Source: Meiothermus sp. CFH 77666 (GTDB taxonomy: Bacteria > Deinococcota > Deinococci > Deinococcales > Thermaceae). From it: DNA of 64,000 nt. The notes under the pieces were generated by a model. It worked only from the letters and a program-made list of their open reading frames with translations, did not search any database and was not told the origin of the DNA. The position numbers and the translations under genes were made by a program. The stretch is taken from the NCBI RefSeq assembly GCF_017497985.1, contig NZ_JAGDFV010000011.1:44754-108753 (forward strand), given 5' to 3'. Positions 41,417-50,492 of this stretch are shown in pieces (position 1 is the first letter of the stretch; the number at the start of each line of letters is the position of its first letter).

Positions 41417-42131
41417 CTCGAGGGCTGGCCAGCACCAGACGCACAAACTGAAGCAGCCTGGGAAAGCGGCCCCAGCGCTTGCGGTCGGTGGCAATGCGTA
41501 CCAGCCACTCAATTTTGAGTTTTTGCGCCCAGATCGGTGCCCGCCTGACCTCTCCGGCCAGCACGTCAATCATGCCGCCCACCCCGATGGCTACCCTGGC
41601 GCCCAGCCGGGCTTTGTGGCGGTGAATGAAGGTATCCTGGCGCTCGCCCATCCCCACCACCAGCAGGTCGGGCCGGGCTTGGTGGATAGCTGCAACTACC
41701 GCCGCTTCATCCTGAAAGTAGCCATCCTGTACGCCACAAACCTGTATGCCCCAACGGGCTTTGGCGTTTTGGGCGGCCCGCTCGGCCACCCCGGGCGCGG
41801 CCCCCAGGAAATAGACCCGCAAGCGGGCCCCAAAACGTGCGAAGGCAGCCGGCAGGATTTCCGACCCCGGCACCCGGTCGCTGAGTTTATAGCCGGTGAG
41901 GCGGTTTACGGCCCAGACGATACCCACCCCGTCGGCAGTGACCAGTTCACTCTCCAGCAGGGCTTGCCTGAGGGCGGGGTCGGACTGGGCCCGCACCACC
42001 GCCTCGGGGTTGGTGGTGATGATTTGGGCGCAATGAGAAAGGGGCTGGGCGAGTTTTTCCTCTATCCAGATCAGGGTTTGATCGAGGTTCACCAGATCCA
42101 CCGGTGTGCCCAAAATAAGAACCCGCTCCAT
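41412..42131 (-). CDS. WecG/TagA/CpsF-family glycosyltransferase
   Basis: A 239-residue glycosyltransferase of the WecG/TagA/CpsF family, which adds N-acetylmannosamine(uronate)-type sugars to undecaprenyl-linked carriers for surface polysaccharide. Signatures are TTNPEAVVRAQ, VTADGVGIVWA, RVPGSEI, FLGAAPGVAERAA and VVGMGERQDTFIH. The start ATG 42129-42131 (MERVLILGTPVD) lies two bases beyond the stop of the ComB-like gene upstream, so the two are translationally linked. The LCP protein elsewhere in the window may act on such polymers, but this is inference. Confidence 0.9.
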   Translation of the reverse strand: MERVLILGTPVDLVNLDQTLIWIEEKLAQPLSHCAQIITTNPEAVVRAQSDPALRQALLESELVTADGVGIVWAVNRLTGYKLSDRVPGSEILPAAFARFGARLRVYFLGAAPGVAERAAQNAKARWGIQVCGVQDGYFQDEAAVVAAIHQARPDLLVVGMGERQDTFIHRHKARLGARVAIGVGGMIDVLAGEVRRAPIWAQKLKIEWLVRIATDRKRWGRFPRLLQFVRLVLASPRE

Positions 42132-42133
42132 AC

Positions 42134-42868
42134 TCAACTTGCCTCGAAACAAAAACCGTAGCGATCTTTTGTCAGACCATATTTCTGGGCTTCCAGGATC
42201 CGAACCTGGGTTAGCTGTGGCAAAATGTCCTCCACGCTGACCAGGCTGGCCAGGGCCAGGTCTTCACTGCGGCCCGCACGGTAGAGTTGCTTGCCGAAAT
42301 CGGACTGCACGAGCGATTCTTGCGGGTCGGGGAAGGACTTGAGCAGGGCTGTGGCCAGCCGTGCCCCCTCCTGCAAGCTGCCCGATTGGCCCAGCGCCTG
42401 TTGCAGACGCTTGGCGATGAAGCCAGCAGCCACCGTGTTGGCCAGGCTCGGCTCCACTCGAGCCTGGGTTGCTGCGACCACGGTATCCATCTGCTTTTCA
42501 ACAGCATACCCAACGGCACCGCGGGCGTTGCGGAAGTATGCCAACACGCTTTGCGGAGGCACAGCCTCGAGCGACTCCGCCAGCGATTTGGCCAGTAACA
42601 CGCATTTTTGCCCTTCGAAGCGCTGCTTGCTCAGGGCTTGCAACGAAAGTCCGTTGTGAAAGCCTTCGGGAGGGAGGCCCTCCTCCTCACCCAGGAGTAC
42701 GCCGCCGCCCTCCGCCAGAATGCGGGCGGCCCGCACACTCTTGGCAATCCAGACCTCCTTGGCGCCGGCAGCAAACAATAGACCCACTGCACTGCCAAAA
42801 AGCACATCTACCAGCAGCAGCGGTTGCGTGTAGGGGGGATTAGGAACCAGGTCTACCCGAATCGTCAC
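42134..42868 (-). CDS. 2-phosphosulfolactate phosphatase-like protein (ComB family)
   Basis: A 244-residue protein resembling ComB phosphatase, with VDVLFGSAVGLLFAAGAKEVWIA, GVLLGEEEGLPPEGFHNG, AYFRNARGAVGYA and the C-terminal AGRSEDLALA region. ComB acts in coenzyme M or sulfolactate pathways, but Thermaceae are not known to make coenzyme M, so the true substrate is probably another phosphoester. The start is GTG at 42866-42868, preceded by GGGAGG. It is co-transcribed with the downstream glycosyltransferase. Confidence 0.75.
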   Translation of the reverse strand: MTIRVDLVPNPPYTQPLLLVDVLFGSAVGLLFAAGAKEVWIAKSVRAARILAEGGGVLLGEEEGLPPEGFHNGLSLQALSKQRFEGQKCVLLAKSLAESLEAVPPQSVLAYFRNARGAVGYAVEKQMDTVVAATQARVEPSLANTVAAGFIAKRLQQALGQSGSLQEGARLATALLKSFPDPQESLVQSDFGKQLYRAGRSEDLALASLVSVEDILPQLTQVRILEAQKYGLTKDRYGFCFEAS

Positions 42869-43356
42869 GAAGTAAAGGCCTCCCTCAAAGCGCCATGCGC
42901 CTGTCCTGCGGCATTATAACGAAGAGCTGTCGGAGGCCGAAGCCCGCAGCCAATCCGGTTCCCGTGGGGTCTTTTGGAACTTGCAGGGCAACAAGCGCTT
43001 TTACCCCTGCAAGTAGCTTTGTATCTCCGCGCCTGCTCAGAACAACTCTCTGCGGAAGAAACTTGCGATTATTACGGGGTGTGGCCATCTGTGAGCAACG
43101 CGCAAAATGGGGGTGGGAGGTGGGTGGTGAGTTTGCAGCTATCAGAAATTACTTCAATTGCTTCCTATCGCCCACCTCCTTGGGTCTGCAAGGGGATCAA
43201 GTGACAATGGAACTGCGTGCAACGTATAGCAACTTCTAAGTTGCGCCCGCATAAGGTTTAGAGATGAATCCAGGCTGTGCTAGAAAATCATGCTCCGGGC
43301 GCAATACCTGAATGATTCTCGATCACGTCATTATCCAAAACATAGGCGGGAGACAC
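42869..43356. other. 488-base spacer with heptamers and a palindrome, no gene recognised
   Basis: 43109-43129 holds three heptamers (GGGGGTG, GGAGGTG, GGTGGTG). GCAACTT-CT-AAGTTGC (43229-43244) is a perfect palindrome. The plus-strand frames here lack a ribosome site, normal codon use or family similarity. The region may contain the promoter of the ComB-like gene at its left end. Confidence 0.5.
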
Positions 43357-43881
43357 TTAGCTGCGTAAAAGCAACACCGGGCCTTCGCCCACCGGGGGTA
43401 GATCGGCCAGGCTTTCCAGGCCGAACATTTCCAAAAACCGGTCGGTGGTTCCGAACAGCTTGGGCCGCCCGACGGCCTCTTTTTCGCCCACTACCTGTAC
43501 TAGCTGGCGTTCCAAGAGCCCTTCCAAAACCCCCTCCACGCTCTTGCCGCGAAGGGCTTCCAGCTCGGCCCGGGTGAGGGGTTGCTGGTAGGCCAGCAAA
43601 GCCAGCACCTCCAGCGCCGCCTTGGAGATGCGCGGGGGGGTAGGGCGCAACACCTGCTCGACTGCCGTCAGGTGCAAAGGGTGTACCACCAGCCGCCATC
43701 CTCCTGCCACGCGCTCGAGCTGCACCCCGGTCTGGCCGCCGGCAAGGTCGTGCTCGAGGGCCACGATGGCCCGCGTAAGGGCCTCTTCGCTGCCCAGAGG
43801 GCTCAGGTCGCTCAGGGACAATGGTTTGCCTGCTGCAAACAATACGGCCAGAATCTGGGCTTTGAGGGTTTGGGTGTCCAT
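43357..43881 (-). CDS. scpB: Segregation and condensation protein B
   Basis: A 174-residue ScpB, which binds the ScpA kleisin of the SMC condensin complex for chromosome segregation. Two winged-helix domains are visible: the N-terminal one (LKAQILAVLFAAGKPLSLSDL) and the C-terminal one with the family signature ISKAALEVLALLAYQQPLTRAELEALRG and GRPKLFGTTDRFLEMFGL. The start is ATG 43879-43881 (MDTQTLKAQ), since upstream sequence in that frame lies antisense to the start of pilC. scpA is not adjacent. It is divergent from pilC. Confidence 0.95.
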   Translation of the reverse strand: MDTQTLKAQILAVLFAAGKPLSLSDLSPLGSEEALTRAIVALEHDLAGGQTGVQLERVAGGWRLVVHPLHLTAVEQVLRPTPPRISKAALEVLALLAYQQPLTRAELEALRGKSVEGVLEGLLERQLVQVVGEKEAVGRPKLFGTTDRFLEMFGLESLADLPPVGEGPVLLLRS

Positions 43882-43947
43882 AGCAAGTATGAAAGATGTG
43901 GTTATTTCACCACCGTTCTCACTTTCCGTGGCTATACTAGAGCGAGT

Positions 43948-45168
43948 ATGCCAACCTATCAATACAAGGCCAGGGATCGTCAGGGGCGGTTGATTAACGC
44001 CGTCATCGAAGCCGAGGATATGCGCACGGCGGCCCGAAACCTGCGCGAAAAGGGCTTGTTCATCGCCGAAATCAAGGAGCCCGGCAAGGGTTTGCAGGCC
44101 GAGATCAAGCTGCCCGGTCTGGAGCCAAAGCCCGGCCTCAAAGACCTGGCCATCTTCAGCCGCCAGCTGGCCACCATGCTCAACGCAGGTCTGCCCATTG
44201 TGCAGGCCCTGGCAATCCTGGAGCGTCAGACCGAGAAAAAGAAGTTTCAGGCCATGCTCAAAGAAATCCGCACCGAGGTGGAGGGCGGGGCCAACTTCAG
44301 CGAAGCCCTGAGCAAACACAAGCTCTTCAGCCGCTTGTACATTAACCTGGTGCGAGCGGGCGAGACCTCGGGTACGCTCGATGCCATTCTGGACAGGCTG
44401 GCGACCTTCCTGGAAAACGAGCTGGCCCTGATCGGCAAAATTCGCTCGGCCCTGACCTACCCGGCCATTGTGTTCGTCTTCGCAGTGGGCGTAACCTATT
44501 TCCTCCTCACAGGCATTGTGCCGCAGTTTGCCCAGATCCTGACCGGTCTGGGTTCGGAATTGCCGCTCCTGACCCGTGCCCTGATGGGTATCTCCGACTT
44601 TCTACGCCAGGGTACTATTTTTATACTGCTTATTGTGGTGGCTCTAGTTTTTGCCTACCGGGCCTATTACCGAACCGATAAGGGCCGACACCAGATAGAC
44701 CAGATCAAGCTCAAGCTGCCGGTATTTGGCAACCTGATGAAGAAAAGCGCGCTGGCCCGCTTTTCACGCACCTTTGGCCTGCTGATTTCGAGCGGTGTGA
44801 ATATCGTGGAGGCCCTGGACATCACCAAGGGCACCGCCGGGAATGCCATTGTGGAGGATATCCTCGAGCAGACCAAAATCGCTATCCAGTCCGGTGAACC
44901 CGTTTACACCACCATCCAGGCCCACCCGCAGGTGTTTCCTCCCATGGTTAGCTCGATGATCGCCATCGGCGAGGAAACCGGTGCCCTCGATACCATGCTC
45001 ACCAAAATTGCCGATTTCTACGAACGCGAGGTAGACGAGGCGGTGAGCGCCCTGACCGCCGCCATCGAACCGCTCATGATTATCTTCCTGGGCTTTATTG
45101 TGGGCGTGATTGTGGCCGGGATGTTCCTGCCGCTGTTCAAGATCATCGGGACGCTTTCATCGCAATAA
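43948..45168 (+). CDS. pilC: Type IV pilus inner-membrane platform protein PilC
   Basis: A 406-residue GspF/PilC-family protein forming the inner-membrane platform of type IV pili, which in Thermaceae also serve DNA uptake. Two GspF domains occur (residues ~70-195 and ~270-395), each starting with FSRQLATMLNAGLPIVQAL or FSRTFGLLISSGVNIVEAL, and there are three transmembrane helices. The start is ATG 43948 (MPTYQYKARDRQG), with TATACT at 43933-43938 nine bases upstream. No pilB or pilT is adjacent. The last 26 bases overlap the end of the convergent EVE gene. Confidence 0.95.
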   Translation: MPTYQYKARDRQGRLINAVIEAEDMRTAARNLREKGLFIAEIKEPGKGLQAEIKLPGLEPKPGLKDLAIFSRQLATMLNAGLPIVQALAILERQTEKKKFQAMLKEIRTEVEGGANFSEALSKHKLFSRLYINLVRAGETSGTLDAILDRLATFLENELALIGKIRSALTYPAIVFVFAVGVTYFLLTGIVPQFAQILTGLGSELPLLTRALMGISDFLRQGTIFILLIVVALVFAYRAYYRTDKGRHQIDQIKLKLPVFGNLMKKSALARFSRTFGLLISSGVNIVEALDITKGTAGNAIVEDILEQTKIAIQSGEPVYTTIQAHPQVFPPMVSSMIAIGEETGALDTMLTKIADFYEREVDEAVSALTAAIEPLMIIFLGFIVGVIVAGMFLPLFKIIGTLSSQ

Positions 45169-45601
45169 TGCGCTCGGCTACTTCGGTAGCTACCGGCATC
45201 ACCGACAACCGGTTGCCCCGGCGAAGCAAAATAAGCTCGTCGGGGCTGAACTTTTCCCGCAAAAGTTCCAGGGTGAGCATTGTTTTGTATTTCTCTACGA
45301 AGCCCACCCGAACCGTCCACCAGCGTGGATTGTCTTTGGAGCTGGTGGGGTCGTGGTAGGGCGACTGTGGGCTGAACTGACTGGGATCGGCCAGATGGGT
45401 TTCCAGTACCCGGCAGAGCCCCACGATGCCGGGCGGTTCGGTGCTGGAATGGTAGAAAAAAGCCAGGTCTCCTACCTGCATGGCTCTTAGGAAATTGCGG
45501 GCCTGGTAGTTGCGTACCCCGTCCCAGATGGTGGTTTTTTGTTTTTTCAGGTCGTCTATGCTGAATACGTCGGGTTCCGACTTGAGCAGCCAGTAGTTCA
45601 T
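45143..45601 (-). CDS. EVE-domain protein
   Basis: A 152-residue protein consisting of one EVE domain (PUA-like fold). The start YWLLKSEPDVFSIDDL and the WDGVRNYQARNFLRAMQVGDLAFFYHS region are typical of the domain. EVE domains bind modified bases in DNA or RNA and are often linked to defence or tRNA modification. This free-standing form is a conserved housekeeping type. The start is ATG 45599-45601, with TAAACT (45610-45615, minus strand) eight bases upstream. It overlaps pilC by 26 bases at its 3' end. Confidence 0.92.
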   Translation of the reverse strand: MNYWLLKSEPDVFSIDDLKKQKTTIWDGVRNYQARNFLRAMQVGDLAFFYHSSTEPPGIVGLCRVLETHLADPSQFSPQSPYHDPTSSKDNPRWWTVRVGFVEKYKTMLTLELLREKFSPDELILLRRGNRLSVMPVATEVAERIIAMKASR

Positions 45602-45716
45602 ACCAGGCCAGTTTAGCCTTGGCAGAACTTTAGTTGTTGCTGTTTGGGCCACCAACCTAAACGCAGGTTTAGGTTTCGCTTATACCCATACCAGCACCTC
45701 GAGGGACGATACAACC

Positions 45717-46214
45717 ATGAAAAAACCATTGTTTGCCTTTACCCTACTGCTGGTTTTTGCGGGCTGCATTCCCATCGGCACCAACCCTGCCAATACCTTG
45801 TTGATTTCCGACCTGCGCTACGAGAGCAACTTCCGCGATGCCAGTGGGCGCTCGTACATCTGCGATAACAAAATCACCACCCTGACCTATAGCTTCCGCT
45901 ACAACGACTTTACCCGCATTGCTCGCTGGGACTCGCGCCTGGTAGGCGAGACCACCGGACAGGCCACCCATACCCTGAGCATGAGCAAGGACACCGGCGG
46001 TTACCTTAACCAGAACAACCGCATCAGTGTGAACTGGGCCTTGAGCCAGGGGACGGCCCCCTTGAGTGTATCGCCACAGGGCATTGTGGTGACGCCGGTG
46101 CCCCAGCCGCGCCAGATTGGAGCTACCCGCCTGGAGCTAACCGTCTTTGCCACCAACGGTAGTTCGGCCCGGCTGGTCTTTCCCGGTATACCGGTGATTG
46201 ACAACTGTCCGTAG
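45717..46214 (+). CDS. Secreted lipoprotein, unknown
   Basis: A 165-residue protein with a signal peptide (KKPLFAFTLLLVF) and lipobox FAGC, lipid-bearing Cys17. The mature part is rich in Thr, Asn and Ser and is probably a beta-sandwich. It has two further cysteines (SYICDN and the C-terminal IDNCP) that could form a disulfide. I do not recognise a family. It is a single gene with 115 bases upstream, and the next gene follows after 130 bases. Confidence 0.75.
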   Translation: MKKPLFAFTLLLVFAGCIPIGTNPANTLLISDLRYESNFRDASGRSYICDNKITTLTYSFRYNDFTRIARWDSRLVGETTGQATHTLSMSKDTGGYLNQNNRISVNWALSQGTAPLSVSPQGIVVTPVPQPRQIGATRLELTVFATNGSSARLVFPGIPVIDNCP

Positions 46215-46344
46215 GGTTAAGAGGCGAAGCTTTTGCCTATAGTGGCGTCGGTACTGAGGAGCCCCGATGCCTAAAGAAGCAAGTTGCTGTGGCTGGCTCT
46301 ACGGAAGCACGGGGAGTCGCTTCCGCAAGTTACTCTGATAAGCT

Positions 46345-47778
46345 GTGGTCGTGACCCTGAACCTTGGCAAAAAGCCCCTCAAGCCCTCGTCCCGCCCGGC
46401 GTCTGCCGAACCTGCCCGAACCGCCCAGGAGCTACAAGCCCGGCTGGGAAAGGAAAAGGTTTTGCTCGAGCTTGCCCAGCGGCGCAACTACTCCTACGAC
46501 GGGATCGCCATGGGTGTAACGCCCGCACTGGTGGTGCTGCCGACCTCCACTGCCGAGGTGGTGGAGGTGGTGCGGTTTGCCAACCAGGTGGGCCTGCCTA
46601 TAGTGGCCCGCGGCGCGGCCAGCGGCCTCTCGGGCGGGGCAGTTCCGATTCAGGAGTCTATTGTGGTCTCTTTTACCCGCATGACCGGCCTGCAAATTGA
46701 CCCCCAGGCCCGCATTGCTACGGTGCAGCCGGGGGTGGTCACGCTGCAGATTAGCGAGCAGGCCAGACCCTACGGGCTCTGGTACCCGCCCGACCCGGCC
46801 TCCTTTCGCACCAGCACCATTGGGGGCAACCTGGCCGAAAACGCCGGGGGGCCGATGTGCTTCAAGAAGGGCGTGACCGGCGATTATGTGGTGGAGCTCG
46901 AGTTCGTGGACTTTGCCGGGCAGGTGCACCGCCTGCGGCGTGAAGCCTACGACCTGGTGGGCCTGCTGGTGGGTTCCGAGGGTACGCTGGGGCTTATCAC
47001 CGAAGCCAGGCTGCGTCTGGAGCCTATCCCACGCTACACCCGCACCCTGATGGCGATTTTTGCCGAGGTGGGGCAGGCTGCCGAGGCCGTTTCGGAGGCG
47101 ATTGCTGCCGGAGCGGTGCCGAGCAAGCTCGAGTTCGTGGACAACGGCTGCATCAACGCCGTAGAGGACTACCTGAAAATGGGCCTCCCCCGCGAGGCTG
47201 CCGCCATTTTGCTGGTGGACACCGATGGCGACGACCCCGTAATGGTGGAAGACGAACTCAACTGGGTATCCGAAGCCTGTCAGAAGCACGGCGCTATCGT
47301 GCGGGTGGCGCAGACGACGGCCGAGAGCGAAGCCCTCTGGAAGGCCCGGCGCTCCATCTCGCCCGCCATTGGGGCGGTCAAGCCCAAGCGCATGAACGAA
47401 GACATTGCGGTGCCGCGCTCGAGCCTGCCCGAGGTGGTGCGGGCTATCGAAGCGCTGGGCCAGCAGTACGGCCTGCGGGTGGTGCAGTTTGGGCATATTG
47501 GCGACGGCAACCTGCACCCCAACGTGCTCTACGACCCCAGGGTAGACTCTGAGGAAAAGGTCTGGGAGCTTCTTCACGAGATTGCCCGGGTGGCCCTGCG
47601 GCATGGAGGGGTTTTGTCCGGTGAGCACGGTATCGGCATCATGAAGCGCGACTTCATGAGCGAGGCGGTAGACCCGGGGACGCTGGGGGCGCTGCGTTCA
47701 GTCAAGGCTGCGTTCGACCCGCACCAGCGTTTGAACCCCGGCAAAGTGTTGCCTGAAGCAAATTCACAGCCGCACTGA
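46345..47778 (+). CDS. glcD: FAD-linked oxidase, glycolate oxidase GlcD / D-lactate dehydrogenase type
   Basis: A 477-residue flavoprotein of the GlcD/D-lactate dehydrogenase group. The FAD-binding type 4 domain is clear: [29 protein letters not shown] and [19 protein letters not shown]. The C-terminal cap carries [14 protein letters not shown] and [17 protein letters not shown]. It should oxidise a 2-hydroxyacid such as glycolate or D-lactate. The start is GTG 46345, with TACTCT (46331-46336) eight bases upstream. The GlcE and GlcF partners are not adjacent. A small membrane protein gene follows after 17 bases. Confidence 0.92.
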   Translation: MVVTLNLGKKPLKPSSRPASAEPARTAQELQARLGKEKVLLELAQRRNYSYDGIAMGVTPALVVLPTSTAEVVEVVRFANQVGLPIVARGAASGLSGGAVPIQESIVVSFTRMTGLQIDPQARIATVQPGVVTLQISEQARPYGLWYPPDPASFRTSTIGGNLAENAGGPMCFKKGVTGDYVVELEFVDFAGQVHRLRREAYDLVGLLVGSEGTLGLITEARLRLEPIPRYTRTLMAIFAEVGQAAEAVSEAIAAGAVPSKLEFVDNGCINAVEDYLKMGLPREAAAILLVDTDGDDPVMVEDELNWVSEACQKHGAIVRVAQTTAESEALWKARRSISPAIGAVKPKRMNEDIAVPRSSLPEVVRAIEALGQQYGLRVVQFGHIGDGNLHPNVLYDPRVDSEEKVWELLHEIARVALRHGGVLSGEHGIGIMKRDFMSEAVDPGTLGALRSVKAAFDPHQRLNPGKVLPEANSQPH

Positions 47779-47795
47779 GCTTCAATGCTGAAACC

Positions 47796-48359
47796 ATGAA
47801 GCAAACAGTATGGCTGGGGTTTTTCTTGTTGTGGGGCATACTGGGCCTGGCCCAAACTCAAAGTCAATTCTCGGTAGGGCCTGCCCTGGCGGTTGAGCCT
47901 TTGATTGTTGCCGAACAGCCCCAGGGGCCAGACCGAGAACCTGAGCGACCTGCCTGGGATCGGCTGTTGCTGGGCCCAGCGCCGGAGGGCTTCCGGGGGC
48001 TGGCGATTTCTGCCAGGCTGCTGGCCTGGAGTGTGCCCTGGACGCTGGCAGGCTCTACCGTGGGGCTCTTGAGCGACGACCCCTGGCAGCGCTCGTTCTG
48101 GCTCACCAACTCGGTCTGGGCCGCAGTTAACTCCGGCATTGCCCTGGTAGGGCTACTGGGCCCCGAGCCCGACAAAAACACCCTGCGCGACCTGCTTTAC
48201 ATCAACGCAGGGCTCGATGTGCTCTACATTGCGGGGGGCGTGTTCCTGGCTCTACAGCCCGATGCCCGCAGCCAGGCGGCGGGGTGGGCCATTGCTCTAC
48301 AGGGGGCCTGGCTGCTGCTGTTTGACCTGTTCAATGCCCTGGCGCTGGAGAACCCTTGA
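47796..48359 (+). CDS. Membrane protein, unknown
   Basis: A 187-residue protein with an N-terminal signal-like helix ([19 protein letters not shown]), a Pro/Glu-rich stretch and three or four later hydrophobic segments ([63 protein letters not shown]). I recognise no family with certainty. It probably shares a transcript with the GlcD-type oxidase. Its last 29 bases overlap the end of the convergent pyrophosphatase-like gene. Confidence 0.7.
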   Translation: MKQTVWLGFFLLWGILGLAQTQSQFSVGPALAVEPLIVAEQPQGPDREPERPAWDRLLLGPAPEGFRGLAISARLLAWSVPWTLAGSTVGLLSDDPWQRSFWLTNSVWAAVNSGIALVGLLGPEPDKNTLRDLLYINAGLDVLYIAGGVFLALQPDARSQAAGWAIALQGAWLLLFDLFNALALENP

Positions 48360-48756
48360 GGCTTGGTAGCGAACCGATGAAGGCGATGGCTTCCTGGCCC
48401 CCTGCCAGGCGGGGTTCTCGACCTCGAAACCAGGCCCAAAGCCCGTCCATGTCCAGGTTATGCAGGTTTTGGGGTTCGCCCAGAATGATTTTGTGGTCGC
48501 CGTCGGGCAGCCAGATCATGCCCAGCACCTCGCCCAGGAGCCAGGTTCCCGCCGCAACAGGTTCCCGGCAGGCCCAGATGGCATCCAGCGCGGCCTGGTC
48601 GGCAGGGTTGAAATACCCCGGAATCTGGCCGTAATTCACCGGCGGGAGGCCCCATTCGGCCCGCCAGGGGGGGTCGCGGGGCACCAGTGTTTGGCCGTTC
48701 CAGTCGAAGCGCAGGGGGCTGCCCAGGCTCCACTCTACAATCATCGTAAGCCTCAT
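48331..48756 (-). CDS. Degenerate inorganic-pyrophosphatase-like protein
   Basis: A 141-residue protein resembling class I inorganic pyrophosphatase: RFDWNGQTLVPRD, then LPPVNYGQIPGYF (compare the PANYGFIPGT signature) and a late DGDHKIILGE (compare the metal-binding DDKI region). The central DxDPxD metal motif is replaced by NPADQAALDA, so ordinary pyrophosphatase activity is doubtful. The start could be ATG 48756 or ATG 48744. It overlaps the convergent membrane protein gene by 29 bases. Function unknown. Confidence 0.6.
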   Translation of the reverse strand: MRLTMIVEWSLGSPLRFDWNGQTLVPRDPPWRAEWGLPPVNYGQIPGYFNPADQAALDAIWACREPVAAGTWLLGEVLGMIWLPDGDHKIILGEPQNLHNLDMDGLWAWFRGREPRLAGGQEAIAFIGSLPSLKGSPAPGH

Positions 48757-48802
48757 CCCCTAGCTCCCAAGCCTGGATTCGGCTGCCCTAGCCATCGCGC
48801 CT

Positions 48803-50164
48803 TCACAGGTGCAGCAACCAGCGGGCCACGCTCAGATAGACCACCAATCCGGTCACATCGGTCACGGTGGCAATCAAGGGATTTGAAATCAGGGCCGGGT
48901 CGAGCTTGAGTTTTTTCAGCAGGATGGGCAGCATCGAACCTGCAATGTTAGCCAGCAGCACCACCAGGCCCAGCGAGATGCCCACCACCCAGAGCAGGTC
49001 GGTTTCCCCGTCAATCACCACTTTGACCGCCAGCAGGGCCGCCAGGGTTAGGCCCAGCAGTACGCCCACCCCCAGCTCTTTGCGCAGAATGGGCCACCAG
49101 TCGCGCAGTTCTACATCGCGGGTGGCCAGAGCCCGCACAATCAGCGTGCTGGACTGGTTGCCGGTGTTGCCGCCGGTTCCGGTGAGCACCGGCAGATAAA
49201 AAGCCAGCGCAGTGATGGCCGCCAGCACCGACTCAAAGCCTTGCAGGATGCTGCTGGTGATGCTGCCGGTCACGATCAGGATAACCAGCCAGCGTACCCG
49301 TGCACTCCACAGCTCCCATACACTCGACTTGCTGTACACCAGTTCGGGCGACTCCACCGCGCCCAGGCGATAGATGTCTTCGGTGGCCTCTTCCTGGATG
49401 ACGTCCACCACGTCGTCAATGGTGACAATCCCCACCAGTTTTTTGTCTTCGTCCACCACCGGCAGCACCGTGAAGTTGTAGTCGGCCATCAGGCGGGCGA
49501 CCTCTTCCTGGTCGGTGTCGTCGCGCACAAAAATCACATCGGGGTTCATGATCTCCGCGACGCGGGTTTTGGGGTCGGCCACAATCAGGTCGCGCAGCGT
49601 GAGCACCCCTTCCAGGTGTTCTTCTGCGTCCACCACGTAGATCACGTAAATCTGCTCGGCGTCGGGGGCTTCGCGGCGCAGAAAGCGGAACACCTCCTCG
49701 ACCCGCATGGCGTCGCGCACCGCGATGTACTCCGAGGTCATGATGCCCCCGGCCTCGTCCTCGTCGTACTCGGCGAGTTCTTCGACCTCGGCCCGGGTCT
49801 CGGGGTCTAGCTGGCGCAGCAGGGCCTCGGCCTGGGCCGGGTTTTCCTCCTCGACGGCGTTGATGGTGTCGGCCAGGTCGTCGAGCGAAAGTTCTTCCAG
49901 CAGCTCCTTGACCCGCCAGGGGGGCAATGCCTCCAGGAGTTCAGCCTGTTCGGTTTCCTCGAGGTGGCTGAACACTTCTGCGGCATCGGCAGGGGAGAGC
50001 AGGGTCAGGATGGGCAGGCGGTGTTCGGGGGCAAACTCCGACCAGTGTTCCAGAATCTGCGCCGGATACAGCTCTTCCAGCGCAGCCTTGACCTTGAAGG
50101 CGTCGCTCTCCTCGAGGGCGCTTTGCAATGCTTCCAGCCCAGCCAGGGTTTGGGTCTCGTACAT
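48803..50164 (-). CDS. mgtE: Magnesium transporter MgtE
   Basis: A 453-residue MgtE channel, whose best-studied member is from Thermus thermophilus. It has an N-terminal superhelical Mg-sensing domain (repeat-like EELxPAxIxE segments, residues ~15-125), two CBS domains (~130-250), a plug helix and five transmembrane helices with the pore signature TGTGGNTGNQSSTLIVRALA. The start is ATG 50162-50164 with GGAGG upstream. A ~300-base non-coding region precedes it and may hold a long leader. No M-box (ykoK) magnesium riboswitch consensus was recognised. Confidence 0.96.
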   Translation of the reverse strand: MYETQTLAGLEALQSALEESDAFKVKAALEELYPAQILEHWSEFAPEHRLPILTLLSPADAAEVFSHLEETEQAELLEALPPWRVKELLEELSLDDLADTINAVEEENPAQAEALLRQLDPETRAEVEELAEYDEDEAGGIMTSEYIAVRDAMRVEEVFRFLRREAPDAEQIYVIYVVDAEEHLEGVLTLRDLIVADPKTRVAEIMNPDVIFVRDDTDQEEVARLMADYNFTVLPVVDEDKKLVGIVTIDDVVDVIQEEATEDIYRLGAVESPELVYSKSSVWELWSARVRWLVILIVTGSITSSILQGFESVLAAITALAFYLPVLTGTGGNTGNQSSTLIVRALATRDVELRDWWPILRKELGVGVLLGLTLAALLAVKVVIDGETDLLWVVGISLGLVVLLANIAGSMLPILLKKLKLDPALISNPLIATVTDVTGLVVYLSVARWLLHL

Positions 50165-50481
50165 GTGCGGCCTCCTTCGGTTTTCGGCCAGAGCCGAATC
50201 TTGGAAGGAAGCTCCGCAGGGTACACGGTTTGTCGAGGATTAGTCGGTGTGGGAGCACACCGGGCTAAATCTTCGACTAGAACTGTGATCTTCCACGGTG
50301 CCTCCTATACCTTGCGCCTTGAACCCTGTGTTCTTGGCCTTACAAGGTGGCAAAACTGCCTCTAGTAGGGTAGCACCGGAGGCCCATCTAGGCAAGCAAT
50401 TTTGGGCATCTCCCGTGGTTGAAAAGATACCGGCGCCCTGTCGCAGGTCTCAGGTCTCAAGTCGCAGGTCGGTGGTCAAGG
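50165..50481. other. mgtE upstream region / leader
   Basis: 317 bases between mgtE and the Uma2 gene, both on the minus strand. No coding frame is convincing. The last ~40 bases (50444-50492) are a seven-unit heptamer array. If mgtE is transcribed from within this region the leader could be structured, but no known riboswitch motif was identified. Confidence 0.45.
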
Positions 50482-50492
50482 TTAGAAGGTCA
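50444..50492. repeat. Seven-unit degenerate heptamer array (AGGTCTC family)
   Basis: Seven successive 7-bp units in exact register, including CAGGTCT twice, CAAGTCG, CAGGTCG, GTGGTCA, AGGTTAG and AAGGTCA. The array runs into the last codons of the Uma2 gene. It is one of the two longest arrays in the window. Confidence 0.75.

Noticed and set aside
42895..43239. Plus-strand frame of 114 codons in the ComB-scpB spacer
   Set aside because: No ribosome site or -10 box, unusual composition, and it crosses a heptamer array. No family resemblance.
43582..43947. N-terminal extension of pilC antisense to scpB
   Set aside because: PilC proteins start with the MPTYQYKARD-type sequence at 43948, and a TATACT box lies nine bases before it. 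The extension is the shadow of scpB.
43882..44319. N-terminal extension of scpB antisense to pilC
   Set aside because: ScpB similarity begins at MDTQTLKAQ (43881), and the extension is the reverse strand of pilC.
50165..50330. M-box (ykoK) magnesium riboswitch ahead of mgtE
   Set aside because: A GGAGGC/CTCCTATA-like word is present, but the conserved M-box order and the long closing stems are not.
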